Counted from the stretch's first letter, positions 9,908 through 19,730 are shown. The stretch: DNA of 64,000 nt from Vibrio sinaloensis (GCF_023195835.1 NZ_CP096200.1:930001-994000), one strand, 5' to 3'. Notes: a model not told the origin generated them from the letters alone. A program made the numbers and translations.

Positions 9908-10924
9908 ATGAGTCGTTTTTTGTATTTATTGTTGTTGATTCTGATGCCCACTGGCGCACATGCGGTCGACGTAAAACCCTATATTGTCAATGGCTCCAAC
10001 GCCAATATTGCTGACTATCCCTCTTTCGCGAGTCTGTTTTACCGAAATGGTAACACCTACAGTGCTTCTCCTTACTGTGGGGCGACCATGATTAACCCAC
10101 AGTACGTACTCACCGCAGCGCACTGTATCTATGGCGACAACAATCTGATGTTGTACACCGTGGTGGCGCCGCAGTTAGAAGACGAAAGTAACTTTTTGTC
10201 TACTCAGCAAGCAAAGGCTGAGGCCTTCTACTATCCCGACAACTACCTCGATTCTGAGGTTGAGCGTTGGCCAAATGACATTGCCATCATCAAGCTAGAA
10301 TCACCGTTAGCCGTCGGAACATACACTTCTTTGCTCAACACGACCGTCAATAACGCGTTTGCCCCCAATGACAACTACAAAGCCGTGGGACATGGGTATA
10401 TTGCGGAAAACGACTCGAGCGGGACCCGATTACTCGAGACGTCACTCACCTACGTCAATACGAGTAACTGCCAAGCGGTATTTGGCAGCAAAATCACCTC
10501 AAGCCAACTCTGTTTTGATGGCGCTTTGGGCGCGACATTCAAGAATGCGACGTGTAACGGTGACTCTGGCGGCCCTGTTTACTGGTACACAGGCGGTCAA
10601 TATGTCCAAATCGGCCTCACCAGTTTTGGTCCGGCGACTTGTGGTGACCCGAGTGCTAACGTGATAGCGGTCTTCACTGATGTTCATGACTACCAAGGCT
10701 GGATATCGCAAGTTATCAATGGTTTGGTAACACCAAAAGCGTATGTGGAAACGCGGAATGGACTGCGTGTACTGATCAATAACGATACCGGTGGTAGTGA
10801 ATCAACACAGCCTCAATCTGAGGGGGGAGGAGGCGGCGGCTCGATCCCTCTCTCTACGCTGAGCGCTTTAGTGCTTCTGGCGTACTGGCGTTTTGCCGGC
10901 ATGCGTTTCTGGTTGCCAAATTAA
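9908..10924 (+). CDS. Secreted trypsin-like serine protease with GlyGly-CTERM sorting tail
   Basis: 338-residue S1 protease. Signal peptide residues 1-19 (ends GAHA), then a very short propeptide before the mature IVNG terminus at residue 26. The catalytic triad is visible: H72 in LTAAHC, D124 in NDIAIIKL, S220 in CNGDSGGPV. The C-terminus has a linker, a GGGGGG run, a hydrophobic segment and a basic end, which is the GlyGly-CTERM signal processed by rhombosortase after type II secretion in Vibrio. The ATG at 9908 with AGGA upstream is preferred over the GTG at 9887. It is related to the V. cholerae Ves proteases, but which one cannot be decided. The substrate is unknown. Confidence 0.93.
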   Translation: MSRFLYLLLLILMPTGAHAVDVKPYIVNGSNANIADYPSFASLFYRNGNTYSASPYCGATMINPQYVLTAAHCIYGDNNLMLYTVVAPQLEDESNFLSTQQAKAEAFYYPDNYLDSEVERWPNDIAIIKLESPLAVGTYTSLLNTTVNNAFAPNDNYKAVGHGYIAENDSSGTRLLETSLTYVNTSNCQAVFGSKITSSQLCFDGALGATFKNATCNGDSGGPVYWYTGGQYVQIGLTSFGPATCGDPSANVIAVFTDVHDYQGWISQVINGLVTPKAYVETRNGLRVLINNDTGGSESTQPQSEGGGGGGSIPLSTLSALVLLAYWRFAGMRFWLPN

Positions 10925-11077
10925 CTCTCTTCTTACAAATGAGAATGTCAAATTAACTTCATGAAAGCTATTGGTTTTTTTGTGACTATTCTCTAATTGG
11001 TCTTCTTCAACCGGTTGACTATTCTTCCTCAAGCGATAGCTTTAAGTCGAAAGTTTGGTTAGGTAGGGATTAACGTT

Positions 11078-11746
11078 ATGGCTAGCAATGACATCTATAA
11101 AGTCACACTCATTTCTGATGTGAGTATGCAATCAAAACTATTAAAAGATTCATTGGAACAAGGGCTCGGTCTGCAGGTAAGCATAATCACCGCGGACGCG
11201 CTAAAAAATTGCGCATCTGGAGAGCCGCTGCTCGGTAACTTAGTACTGATTGATTATCACTACCTAGATAGTGATAAGTTTGAGAGTTACCACTTTGCCA
11301 AAGGGCAGAGTCAAACCACGGTGAAAGAAATTGTGTTTAACTGTCCATCGGATGCTCCTTCCAGCGAGTTGTTTAAGTGGCGTAACCTGGTTGGGGTGTT
11401 TTATCTTGATGACGAACTACCATTGCTGTTAAAGGGTATGGAGAAAGTGATGCAAGATGAAATGTGGCTATCACGCAAAGTCGCGCAGGATTACATCGAG
11501 CACTTCCGCTGTGCTCATAGCGTCACCAGTTCACAAGCCTATGCCAACCTGACCAAACGTGAAAAAGAGATCATGCGCTTACTTGGACACGGCGCGTCGA
11601 ATATTGAAATCGCCGATGAACTGTTTGTCAGCGAGAACACAGTCAAAACTCATTTGCACAACATCTTTAAAAAGATCAACGCTAAGAATCGCTTACAAGC
11701 CTTGCTATGGGCAAACAACAATATCTCCCTCGAAGAGCGGGTTTAG
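11078..11746 (+). CDS. LuxR/CsgD-type response regulator, VpsT-like
   Basis: 222 residues: a receiver-like N-terminal domain (about 1-125) and a LuxR helix-turn-helix (about 155-215, LTKREKEIMRLLGHGASNIEIADELF... VKTHLHNIFKKI). Residues 130-133 read WLSR, matching the W[FLM][TS]R motif by which VpsT binds cyclic di-GMP. Proteins of this group control biofilm matrix genes. No matrix genes are nearby, so the target cannot be inferred from context. Whether it is the true VpsT orthologue or a paralogue needs phylogeny. Confidence 0.85.
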   Translation: MASNDIYKVTLISDVSMQSKLLKDSLEQGLGLQVSIITADALKNCASGEPLLGNLVLIDYHYLDSDKFESYHFAKGQSQTTVKEIVFNCPSDAPSSELFKWRNLVGVFYLDDELPLLLKGMEKVMQDEMWLSRKVAQDYIEHFRCAHSVTSSQAYANLTKREKEIMRLLGHGASNIEIADELFVSENTVKTHLHNIFKKINAKNRLQALLWANNNISLEERV

Positions 11747-11756
11747 TAACCAACGA

Positions 11757-11785
11757 ATAAAGGTCTGGATATCCAGACCTTTTTT
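11757..11785 (+). terminator. Intrinsic terminator after the VpsT-like gene
   Basis: Perfect 20-bp palindrome AGGTCTGGATATCCAGACCT followed by Ts. A weaker A/T tract on the left may also serve the convergent lipoprotein gene. Confidence 0.85.
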
Positions 11786-11797
11786 CTGTGCGCGTGC

Positions 11798-12061
11798 TTA
11801 AAACACGCAGTGTTTTGTATAGCTCGCGACCTCGTTTGCGCTCCAATCTCCCTTGGGTTTGTCGTCGAGTTCGCGGCACCAGTTCTCACTTCCCACCGCA
11901 TTGCTAAAGACACAATGTTTGGCAAAGTCTAGAGCGTTTTGTGCGTTCCATTCACTCTTTGGCGTATCGTTGAGGTTGTCGCACCAAGCTTGCGTGCCCA
12001 CTTCATCTTGGCAGGCGAACAGCATAGGTATCACCAGCAAGGCGACTAAATATTTCTTCAT
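11798..12061 (-). CDS. Small lipoprotein with two DUF3012 repeats
   Basis: 87 residues. A signal peptide with lipobox LLFAC (lipidated Cys at 17) is followed by two tandem copies of a ~31-residue unit: WCDNLNDTPKSEW...AKHCVF and WCRELDDKPKGDW...TKHCVF. Each has the WC..L.DTPK..W pattern of DUF3012 and a conserved pair of cysteines that could form a disulfide. Many DUF3012 proteins have a single copy, so the duplication is notable. Function unknown; probably periplasmic and membrane-anchored. Convergent with the VpsT-like gene. Confidence 0.8.
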   Translation of the reverse strand: MKKYLVALLVIPMLFACQDEVGTQAWCDNLNDTPKSEWNAQNALDFAKHCVFSNAVGSENWCRELDDKPKGDWSANEVASYTKHCVF

Positions 12062-12168
12062 GGCAAAGCCTCACTATTTAACTGGCGCTTACTATAACGT
12101 GGTTGGGCGATAAATGGCGCAAGATCACGTAAATTTCTTTATAGAAGGCACTGATATTTTTATCAATC

Positions 12169-12184
12169 AGTGAGTTTGATCACT
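12169..12184. promoter_or_regulatory. Candidate CRP site of the rbs operon
   Basis: AGTGA-GTTTGA-TCACT is a perfect inverted repeat that matches the CRP consensus TGTGA-N6-TCACA at 8 of 10 key bases. Catabolite activation of ribose genes is established in enterics. Confidence 0.55.
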
Positions 12185-12273
12185 TCATATGCAGAACTTG
12201 AGTTGAGTACAAAGATCTATTTCACACTCTTATGATAGTCGGCTCGCAAAATCGTACCTAGCTATTATTATTT

Positions 12274-12291
12274 CATCGAAACGTTTCGATG
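12274..12291. promoter_or_regulatory. RbsR operator
   Basis: Perfect 18-bp palindrome CATCGAAACGTTTCGATG with the central ACGT typical of LacI-family operators. It stands 77 bases before rbsD, and the LacI-family gene rbsR closes the same operon. Ribose is expected to release the repressor. Confidence 0.85.
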
Positions 12292-12367
12292 AGTGTTTTA
12301 TCGCGAATTTTTCGAATAAACCCAACACTCATAGTTGAACAAACGTCTATTTTAAAAGGTCGATGAG

Positions 12368-12787
12368 ATGAAAAAACACACCCTACTGAACTCAGAGTTG
12401 TCCTATTTGACAGCTACGCTCGGTCATACTGACGAAATCACTATTTGTGACGCAGGGCTACCCATCCCGGAGCAGGTGCAGCGAATCGACTTAGCATTGA
12501 CTCATGGCGTGCCTTCGTTTTTAGAAACAGTGCGAGTGATCTTGTCTGAATCTCAGATTGAAGGGGTGATCATTGCCGAGGAATTTAAAACCGTAAGCCC
12601 AACGCATCACGAGGCGCTGATTAAAGAGCTGGATGCGGAAAGTGCGGCAACGGGTAAGGCGATTGCGATTTGCTATGTCAGCCATGAAGACTTTAAAGCG
12701 CGTACCCAACAGAGCCGCGCTGTGGTACGCACCGGGGAGTGCACACCCTACGCGAACGTCATTTTTCAAGCTGGCGTTGTGTTTTAA
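12368..12787 (+). CDS. rbsD: D-ribose pyranase
   Basis: Interconverts pyranose and furanose forms of ribose so that RbsK receives usable substrate. 139 residues, the family length. The catalytic histidine is in LGHTDEITICDAGLPIP near residue 20, and the C-terminal block RTGECTPYANVIFQAGVVF is diagnostic. First gene of rbsDACBKR. Confidence 0.96.
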   Translation: MKKHTLLNSELSYLTATLGHTDEITICDAGLPIPEQVQRIDLALTHGVPSFLETVRVILSESQIEGVIIAEEFKTVSPTHHEALIKELDAESAATGKAIAICYVSHEDFKARTQQSRAVVRTGECTPYANVIFQAGVVF

Positions 12788-12811
12788 GTGACGCAACAGG
12801 AAGGAAGCACT

Positions 12812-14317
12812 ATGACTCAAGCCATATTACAGCTGAGTTCGATTGAAAAGGCGTTCCCTGGAGTGAAAGCCTTAGATCAAGCGAGCCTCAATGTTTACCC
12901 CGGCCGCGTAATGGCGCTACTGGGTGAGAACGGCGCGGGCAAATCAACATTGATGAAAGTGTTGACCGGCATCTACAGCTTAGATTCGGGGAGCATTCAT
13001 TATCAGGGTCAGCCTGCCGCGTTCAAAGGTCCACGTGATTCTCAGCAAGCGGGTATAAGCATCATTCACCAAGAACTGAACCTGATTCCAGAGCTGACCA
13101 TCGCAGAGAATATCTTCTTGGGCCGCGAATTTACCAACGGATTTGGTGGTATTCAGTGGCAGAAAATGTACGCAGAGGCCGACAAGTTGTTGGCGAGACT
13201 GAACGTCAAGCACAGCTCAAAGACCTTACTTGGTGATTTGAGTCTTGGTGAACAGCAGATGGTCGAAATCGCCAAAGCGCTGTCGTTTGAATCGAAAGTC
13301 ATCATTATGGATGAGCCGACCGATGCACTCACTGATACTGAAACCGAATCTCTGTTTGCGGTGATCAATGAGCTGCGTGACCAAGGCTGCGGCATTGTGT
13401 ATATCTCGCACCGTTTGAAAGAGATTTTCGAAATTTGTGACGATATCACTGTACTGCGTGATGGCAAATTTATCGGCCAGTGCCAAGTGAGCGATACCGA
13501 CGAAGATGGCCTGATTGAAATGATGGTCGGTCGTAAGCTCGATGAGCAGTATCCGCGCATTGATGTGCGCCACGGAGAGACTTGCCTTGAAGTGATCGGA
13601 TTGACCGGTTCGGGTGTGCACGATGTCAGCTTTACCCTTAAGCGCGGTGAGATCCTTGGTATCTCTGGCTTAATGGGCGCAGGTCGTACTGAGTTGATGA
13701 AAGTGATTTATGGTGCGCTGCCTAGTGAGAGCGGCGTGATCAATCTCGACAACAAAACCATTAATCCGGTGTCGCCTCAAGATGGCTTGGCCAATGGTAT
13801 CGCTTATATCTCAGAAGACCGTAAAGGGGATGGCCTGGTATTAGGACTCTCCGTCAAAGAGAACATGTCACTTTGCGCGCTCGATAAACTGACCAAAGGA
13901 GGTCGAATCCAACACAATGACGAAGTGGTCGCCGTCGAAGACTTCATCAATTTATTCAATATCAAAACGCCGACAAGAGATCAGATTATTGGCAACTTGT
14001 CGGGAGGCAATCAGCAAAAAGTTGCGATTGCTAAAGGCTTGATGACCAAACCTAAGGTATTGATTTTAGATGAGCCAACCCGAGGTGTGGATGTCGGCGC
14101 GAAAAAAGAGATTTATCAACTGATCAACAAATTTAAGGCCGATGGTATGAGCATCATTCTGGTTTCTTCCGAGATGCCTGAAGTGCTCGGCATGAGTGAC
14201 CGCATTCTGGTCATGCACGAAGGGCGAATCAGTGGCGAATTTGCTGCCCAAGACGCTGACCAAGAGAAACTACTCGCCTGTGCCGTAGGCAAAAAGATTA
14301 ATGAGGAAGCCGCATGA
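12812..14317 (+). CDS. rbsA: Ribose ABC transporter, ATP-binding protein
   Basis: Tandem ATPase of the sugar (CUT2) importer. 501 residues. The first half has a full Walker A (GENGAGKST), signature ([15 protein letters not shown]) and Walker B (IIMDEP). The second half has the degenerate P-loop GLMGAGRTE plus [15 protein letters not shown] and [15 protein letters not shown], as in other RbsA proteins. The ATG at 12812 behind AGGAAGG is chosen over the in-frame start at 12788. It overlaps rbsC by four bases (ATGA), indicating translational coupling. Confidence 0.96.
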   Translation: MTQAILQLSSIEKAFPGVKALDQASLNVYPGRVMALLGENGAGKSTLMKVLTGIYSLDSGSIHYQGQPAAFKGPRDSQQAGISIIHQELNLIPELTIAENIFLGREFTNGFGGIQWQKMYAEADKLLARLNVKHSSKTLLGDLSLGEQQMVEIAKALSFESKVIIMDEPTDALTDTETESLFAVINELRDQGCGIVYISHRLKEIFEICDDITVLRDGKFIGQCQVSDTDEDGLIEMMVGRKLDEQYPRIDVRHGETCLEVIGLTGSGVHDVSFTLKRGEILGISGLMGAGRTELMKVIYGALPSESGVINLDNKTINPVSPQDGLANGIAYISEDRKGDGLVLGLSVKENMSLCALDKLTKGGRIQHNDEVVAVEDFINLFNIKTPTRDQIIGNLSGGNQQKVAIAKGLMTKPKVLILDEPTRGVDVGAKKEIYQLINKFKADGMSIILVSSEMPEVLGMSDRILVMHEGRISGEFAAQDADQEKLLACAVGKKINEEAA

Positions 14318-15297
14318 GTACCGATACCATGAGCAAAACAAATACATCTCACAGCACAAAGCTGTTTAGCAAAGAGTGGCTCATTGAACAAAAGTCGCTG
14401 ATTGCGCTGCTATTGTTGATTGTTGTTGTCTCTTTCTTAAACCCGAACTTTTTTACTGTCGACAACATCCTCAACATTCTTCGTCAAACCTCGGTGAACG
14501 CGATCATCGCAGTGGGTATGACGCTGGTTATCCTAACCGCAGGTATTGATTTGAGTGTTGGCTCGGTGCTGGCGCTATGTGGTGCATTTGCCGCTAGCTT
14601 GATTGCCATGGAAGTGCCAGTACTGATTGCGGTACCGACGGCACTGTTTGCCGGCGCAGCTTTGGGTGCCATTAGCGGCATCATTATCGCCAAAGGTAAA
14701 GTGCAGGCGTTTATCGCAACGCTCGTGACCATGACCTTGCTACGCGGTGTGACTATGGTTTACACCGATGGTCGTCCTATTTCGACAGGTTTTACTGACA
14801 CAGCGGACGCGTTCGCTTGGTTCGGTACAGGTTATGCGCTGGGTATTCCAGTACCCGTCTGGTTGATGGTGATCGTTTTTGCAGCCGCTTGGTATCTGCT
14901 CAATCACACCCGTTTCGGCCGATACGTTTACGCACTAGGCGGCAACGAATCTGCTACTCGCCTGTCGGGTATCAATGTGGACCGCGTTAAGATTGGTGTT
15001 TACGCCATCTGTGGTCTGCTTGCTGCCTTGGCTGGCATTATCGTCACCTCTCGACTCTCATCTGCCCAACCAACGGCTGGTATGGGCTATGAGCTGGATG
15101 CCATTGCGGCTGTCGTCTTGGGTGGCACCAGTTTGATGGGCGGTAAGGGCCGCATTATGGGGACTTTGATCGGTGCGCTGATCATTGGTTTCCTAAACAA
15201 CGCTCTAAACTTGCTCGATGTTTCCTCCTACTACCAAATGATTGCCAAAGCAGTGGTTATTTTGCTGGCGGTATTGGTAGACAACAAAAACAAGTAA
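14314..15297 (+). CDS. rbsC: Ribose ABC transporter, permease
   Basis: 327-residue membrane subunit, with helices starting at about residue 30 ([15 protein letters not shown]). The conserved [22 protein letters not shown] and [24 protein letters not shown] segments mark the family. It forms a dimer coupled to RbsA. The start overlaps the rbsA stop. Confidence 0.96.
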   Translation: MSTDTMSKTNTSHSTKLFSKEWLIEQKSLIALLLLIVVVSFLNPNFFTVDNILNILRQTSVNAIIAVGMTLVILTAGIDLSVGSVLALCGAFAASLIAMEVPVLIAVPTALFAGAALGAISGIIIAKGKVQAFIATLVTMTLLRGVTMVYTDGRPISTGFTDTADAFAWFGTGYALGIPVPVWLMVIVFAAAWYLLNHTRFGRYVYALGGNESATRLSGINVDRVKIGVYAICGLLAALAGIIVTSRLSSAQPTAGMGYELDAIAAVVLGGTSLMGGKGRIMGTLIGALIIGFLNNALNLLDVSSYYQMIAKAVVILLAVLVDNKNK

Positions 15298-15362
15298 ATC
15301 AAAACTAAACTAAATAGGGTCAAGTGACGTGTCTTGACCCACCCTACACAAGGACAGATAAA

Positions 15363-16241
15363 ATGAAAAAACTCGCAACTCTTATCTCCGCGGCACTACT
15401 TTCTACCACTGTTTCTGTATCAGCACAGGCACAAGACACGATGGCTATCGTACTGTCGACGCTGAACAACCCGTTCTTTGTGACCATGAAAGACGGTGCA
15501 GAAGCGAAAGCGAAGGAGCTTGGTTATGATTTGATTGTTCTGGACTCGCAAAACGATCCAAGTAAAGAACTGTCGAACATCGAAGACTTAACCGTCCGTG
15601 GCGTGAAAGCGATTTTGATCAACCCAACCGATTCGGATGCGGTATCAAACGCGATTCGCATGGCCAACCGCTCAAACATTCCAGTACTGACTCTAGACCG
15701 TGGGGCTAGCCGAGGTGACGTAGTGAGCCATATCGCGTCAGATAACGTGGTGGGTGGTGAAATGGCCGGTAACTACATTGTTGAAAAAGTGGGTATGAAA
15801 GCCAAAGTGATCCAATTGGAAGGCATTGCCGGTACTTCGGCTGCTCGTGAACGTGGCGAAGGCTTCATGAACGCAGTAAAAGGCAGCGAGATGCAAGTGC
15901 TTGCTAGTCAGCCAGCAGACTTTGACCGTACTAAAGGTCTAAACGTAATGGAAAACCTGCTTGCTGCTAACCCAGACGTTGAAGCGGTATTTGCACAAAA
16001 CGACGAAATGGCATTGGGTGCACTGCGCGCAGTACAAGCATCAGGCAAAGATGTCATGATCGTTGGCTTTGATGGTACAGACGACGGTATTGCAGCGGTT
16101 AACCGTGGCCAGCTTTCTGCGACCATCGCACAGCAGCCTGATCTGATTGGTGCGCTAGGCATCGAAACGGCCGACCAAGTACTGAAAGGCGAGCAGGTAG
16201 AAACTTACATTCCTGTTCCACTAAAAGTGATTACTAAGTAA
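15363..16241 (+). CDS. rbsB: Periplasmic ribose-binding protein
   Basis: 292 residues from the ATG at 15363 (AAGGA upstream). Signal peptide residues 1-23, ending SAQA, then the periplasmic type I binding fold ([33 protein letters not shown]). Delivers ribose to RbsAC and in enterics also to a chemoreceptor. A stable hairpin follows the stop codon and probably keeps this message more abundant than the downstream genes. Confidence 0.96.
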   Translation: MKKLATLISAALLSTTVSVSAQAQDTMAIVLSTLNNPFFVTMKDGAEAKAKELGYDLIVLDSQNDPSKELSNIEDLTVRGVKAILINPTDSDAVSNAIRMANRSNIPVLTLDRGASRGDVVSHIASDNVVGGEMAGNYIVEKVGMKAKVIQLEGIAGTSAARERGEGFMNAVKGSEMQVLASQPADFDRTKGLNVMENLLAANPDVEAVFAQNDEMALGALRAVQASGKDVMIVGFDGTDDGIAAVNRGQLSATIAQQPDLIGALGIETADQVLKGEQVETYIPVPLKVITK

Positions 16242-16251
16242 TTCGCAACCG

Positions 16252-16288
16252 GCCCTCTTTGCTGCTTTCTGTAAGCCGCAAAGAGGGC
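16252..16288 (+). repeat. rbsB-rbsK intercistronic hairpin (mRNA stabiliser)
   Basis: 11-bp perfect stem GCCCTCTTTGC/GCAAAGAGGGC with a 15-base loop and no T-run. Such 3' hairpins commonly protect the binding-protein message in sugar ABC operons, giving excess RbsB. Confidence 0.7.
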
Positions 16289-16374
16289 AAATAGTTATGG
16301 GCTCTGTGCCTGAGAGTCCATCGCTATTTCTCCTGTTCACATCTATTGGGCTCTACCGAGCCGAGGACAACCTT

Positions 16375-17295
16375 ATGAATAAGTTAGTGGTTTTAGGTAG
16401 TGTTAACGCTGACCATGTTCTTCAAGTGCCTTCTTTTCCTCGCCCAGGCGAGACGTTGCATGGTCGTAACTATCAAGTGATTCCGGGTGGCAAAGGGGCC
16501 AACCAAGCCGTGGCAGCGGCGCGCTTAAACGCCGACACGGGTTTTATTGCCTGCGTGGGTGATGATGCGTTTGGCATTAACATCCGTGAAAACTTCAAGA
16601 TGGACAACATCAATATTCGCGGTGTAAAAATGGAGCCGAATTGCCCGACCGGGATTGCGATGATCCAAGTGTCTGATAGCGGTGAAAACAGCATCTGTAT
16701 TTCCGCCGAGGCCAACGCCAAACTGACCGCTGAAGCGATCGAGTCAGACTTGGAATCTATCCGCAATGCCAAGTACTTGCTGATGCAATTGGAAACCCCA
16801 TTATGCGGGATCGAAAAAGCGGCGCAGGTTGCTAAGCAGGCGCGTACCAATGTGATTCTTAACCCTGCGCCAGCGCGCGAATTGTCAGATGAACTACTCG
16901 CTTGTATCGATGTGATTACGCCCAATGAAACCGAAGCCGAAGTGCTAACCGGCATTACAGTGACAGACAACGAAAGCGCTCAAGAGGCGGCCAATGCACT
17001 GCACGGTAAAGGGATCGAAATTGTGATGATCACTTTAGGCGCGAAAGGCGTGTGGCTCAGTCAAAATGGTCGAGGGACATTGATCGAGGGTTTCCGGGTC
17101 GAAGCGCTCGATACCACAGCAGCAGGCGATACCTTTAATGGAGCATTGGTCACTGGCTTACTTGAGGATTTGCCTTTAGAATCAGCGATTAAGTTTGCTC
17201 ATGCCGCAGCCGCAATCTCAGTCACTCGTTTTGGTGCCCAAACCTCGATACCATCGCGTGCTGAAGTGGATGCGTTTTTGGCTGAGCGCAGTTAG
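16375..17295 (+). CDS. rbsK: Ribokinase
   Basis: ATP-dependent phosphorylation of ribose to ribose 5-phosphate. 306 residues. PfkB fold with the N-terminal GSVNADHVLQV block, PGGKGANQAVAAARL, and the catalytic motif DTTAAGDTFNGAL near residue 250, whose Asp is the base. The start is the ATG at 16375; an in-frame ATG at 16297 would add 26 residues but has no ribosome site and crosses two hairpins. Confidence 0.96.
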   Translation: MNKLVVLGSVNADHVLQVPSFPRPGETLHGRNYQVIPGGKGANQAVAAARLNADTGFIACVGDDAFGINIRENFKMDNINIRGVKMEPNCPTGIAMIQVSDSGENSICISAEANAKLTAEAIESDLESIRNAKYLLMQLETPLCGIEKAAQVAKQARTNVILNPAPARELSDELLACIDVITPNETEAEVLTGITVTDNESAQEAANALHGKGIEIVMITLGAKGVWLSQNGRGTLIEGFRVEALDTTAAGDTFNGALVTGLLEDLPLESAIKFAHAAAAISVTRFGAQTSIPSRAEVDAFLAERS

Positions 17296-17319
17296 CAGTT
17301 AGACGTCAGGGAGTACGGC

Positions 17320-18327
17320 ATGGCAACAATGAAGGATATTGCGCGGCTAGCTGGGGTATCAACCTCAACGGTCAGTCATGTCATTAACAAATCCCGTTAT
17401 GTCAGTGAAGAGATCTCGCAGCGGGTCAATCAGGCGGCGAAAGACCTCAACTATCGCCCCTCCGCACTGGCCAGAAGTTTAAAAATCAACCGAACTCAAA
17501 CCATAGGCATGTTAGTGACCACCTCAACGAACCCCTTCTTCGGTGAAGTGGTGAAAGGGGTGGAACGCAGTTGCTACCAACAAGGTTATAACCTGATTTT
17601 GTGCAATACCGAAGGGGATAACCAGCGGATGCGAGAATCCATCAACACACTATTGCAAAAGCGGGTTGATGGCTTGATTTTGATGTGCTCTTCCCTCGAG
17701 GGCGAACGTATCGATGTCTTTGAGCAGTATCCAGACATCCCGGTTGTCGTGATGGACTGGGGCCCGATGCTGTTTACCAGTGATAAAATTCAAGACAACT
17801 CTTTGCGCGGCGGCTACTTAGCGGCTAAGTATCTTATCGATAGTGGTCACACCGATATTGGTTGTATCACTGGCCCGCTGGTTAGGAACCAGGCGCAGAT
17901 GCGTTATGAGGGTTATAAACGCGCATTGAATGAGGCCGGACTTGGCTTCAAATCGGACTGGATTATCGAAGCCGACTTTGAATGTGAAGGCGGTTACGAG
18001 GCGTTTAATCGGATGGCGGATAAAGGGCCACTGCCGAGTGCTATCTTTGTTTGCAATGACATGATGGCAATGGGGGTGATTAATGCCGCCAATGAGCGAG
18101 GCATCGCGATCCCTGATCAGCTATCGATTATTGGCTACGATGATATCCACATCGCTAAGTTTATGAGCCCTTCACTGACCACTATCCATCAACCTAAATA
18201 TCGCCTGGGTAAGGCGGCGGTTGAAGCGGTACTGAAGAAGCTGGCGGGTGACAGTGACCAAGCTCAAGTGGTTCAGCTCGAACCGACCCTAGTTGAGCGC
18301 GCAACGGTTAAATCGCTCCTTGGCTAA
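17320..18327 (+). CDS. rbsR: Ribose operon repressor, LacI family
   Basis: 335 residues. The N-terminal LacI helix-turn-helix (ATMKDIARLAGVSTSTVSHVIN) is followed by a periplasmic-binding-like effector domain. Last gene of the operon, 24 bases after rbsK. Expected to bind the palindrome at 12274-12291 and to be released by ribose. The same protein family includes PurR, whose box resembles the site near gcvT, but position makes RbsR the clear call. Confidence 0.93.
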   Translation: MATMKDIARLAGVSTSTVSHVINKSRYVSEEISQRVNQAAKDLNYRPSALARSLKINRTQTIGMLVTTSTNPFFGEVVKGVERSCYQQGYNLILCNTEGDNQRMRESINTLLQKRVDGLILMCSSLEGERIDVFEQYPDIPVVVMDWGPMLFTSDKIQDNSLRGGYLAAKYLIDSGHTDIGCITGPLVRNQAQMRYEGYKRALNEAGLGFKSDWIIEADFECEGGYEAFNRMADKGPLPSAIFVCNDMMAMGVINAANERGIAIPDQLSIIGYDDIHIAKFMSPSLTTIHQPKYRLGKAAVEAVLKKLAGDSDQAQVVQLEPTLVERATVKSLLG

Positions 18328-18684
18328 AACCTACCTTAAATGGCGGTGTCGATGTCGGCCCGCTTTTCTTCTTTGTCCACCAAATTGTGCTAAACCTAAA
18401 GGATGATGACGCTGAACTTAGGGTTTAGAGACGCTGACTCTGTACAATAAAAAATTCGCCTGACCTATGACAATCTAGGCCTGGTATGCTCGATGGCGAC
18501 GTATTGGCTGGGCTACCTCGTTAATTACTGAGTAATTTAACAGTAATAATCTCGGGCTGAAGCGCAGAACTTTGAACTCACACTGTCTATTCGATTTACA
18601 AAGATTTGTTTTGCGGTTAAAAAGAACAAAAGTATCGACAACTTTTGACGATAACAAGTTGTGATCAAACGATGAAGAAGAATT
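18328..18684 (+). promoter_or_regulatory. rbsR-cheV intergenic region
   Basis: 357 AT-rich bases. A possible folded element (CTAAACCTAA with TTAGGGTTTAG, 18389-18429) lies near the rbsR end. A weak sigma-28-like -10 (GACGATAA, 18647-18654) lies 31 bases before cheV. No coding signal was recognised. Confidence 0.4.
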
Positions 18685-19668
18685 ATGAGCGGATCAAGTA
18701 GTACGATTTTAACCGAAAGTGGCACTAATGAACTGGAGATCATCGAGTTCCATTTAGTGAAAGAGCTTCCTGGTGGTGGGACAAAAACCTGCTATTACGG
18801 AATTAACGTCGCCAAGGTGCGAGAGGTGATTCAGGTACCAGAGACCACCGATTATCCCAATGCCCAGCCACATATGGTTGGCGTGTTCTCTTCGCGAGAT
18901 GTCTTGACTCCGCTGGTGGACTTAGCGGGCTGGTTGGGTGTCCAGACCAATAAAGATCTGAAGCGCAAGTTTGTTATCGTCACCGACTTTAATAACATGA
19001 CTAATGGTTTTTTGATCGACAGTATCAGCCGTATCCACCGTATTTCTTGGAATGATGTTGAATCGCCAAGTCAGTTTTTGGAAGCGGGCGAGCAAGATTG
19101 CGTCGTGGCGGTGGTGCGAAAAGACGGTAACCTAATCATGATCCTCGACTTCGAGAAGATCATTGCTGATATCAACCCAGAACTGAGTATGGAAAAATAC
19201 GATGTTAAGGTAGATAAAACCGTCGATCTTAACCAGCGCATGATCACTAAGCGCAACGCCAAAACCGTGATGGTGGTGGACGACTCTGCGTTTATTCGCT
19301 CCATGATTCAAGACACCTTAACCTCAGCCGGCTACAACGTGATTGCCTGTAAAGATGGCGGCGAAGCACACGAGAAGTTGATGAACTTAATCGAAGTGGC
19401 GAAAGAAGAAAACATGCCAGTGAGTGAGTTTATTGACGGTATCGTGACTGACGTTGAGATGCCAAGAATGGATGGTATGCACCTTGTTAAGCGCCTGCGT
19501 GATAGTGAAGCTTACTCATCGATTCCGATTGTGATGTTTTCATCTTTGATGAGTGACGATAACCGCGCCAAAGCGTTAGCGCTGGGTGCCAACGATACCA
19601 TCACCAAACCAGAGATTGGCAAAATGGTGACCATGATGGATAAATACATCTTCGGCCAAGCAAAGTAG
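18685..19668 (+). CDS. cheV: CheV-type chemotaxis coupling protein (CheW-receiver fusion)
   Basis: 327 residues. An N-terminal CheW-like domain (about 15-170) couples receptors to CheA. A C-terminal receiver domain (about 190-320) carries the acidic pocket VMVVDDSAF and the phosphoacceptor Asp in IVTDVEMPRMDGM. Such proteins tune receptor-kinase coupling during adaptation. It is monocistronic; its terminator is shared with deaD. Vibrios carry several cheV paralogues and this one cannot be numbered. Confidence 0.93.
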   Translation: MSGSSSTILTESGTNELEIIEFHLVKELPGGGTKTCYYGINVAKVREVIQVPETTDYPNAQPHMVGVFSSRDVLTPLVDLAGWLGVQTNKDLKRKFVIVTDFNNMTNGFLIDSISRIHRISWNDVESPSQFLEAGEQDCVVAVVRKDGNLIMILDFEKIIADINPELSMEKYDVKVDKTVDLNQRMITKRNAKTVMVVDDSAFIRSMIQDTLTSAGYNVIACKDGGEAHEKLMNLIEVAKEENMPVSEFIDGIVTDVEMPRMDGMHLVKRLRDSEAYSSIPIVMFSSLMSDDNRAKALALGANDTITKPEIGKMVTMMDKYIFGQAK

Positions 19669-19730
19669 GCATTCCAATCACAACCAATATCTGGGCACTT
19701 ACTCATCCCGTTGGGTATAAACCAGGAATA

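Larger units (their letters stand above)
12062..12367 (+). promoter_or_regulatory. rbs operon promoter region
   Basis: 306 bases between the DUF3012 lipoprotein gene and rbsD. It holds a CRP-like site (12169-12184) and the RbsR palindrome (12274-12291), each listed separately, and ends in a plausible ribosome site (AAGGTCGATGAG) before rbsD. Confidence 0.7.

Noticed and set aside
16296..16374. 26-residue extension or leader peptide of RbsK
   Set aside because: No ribosome site, overlaps hairpins, and does not match ribokinase.
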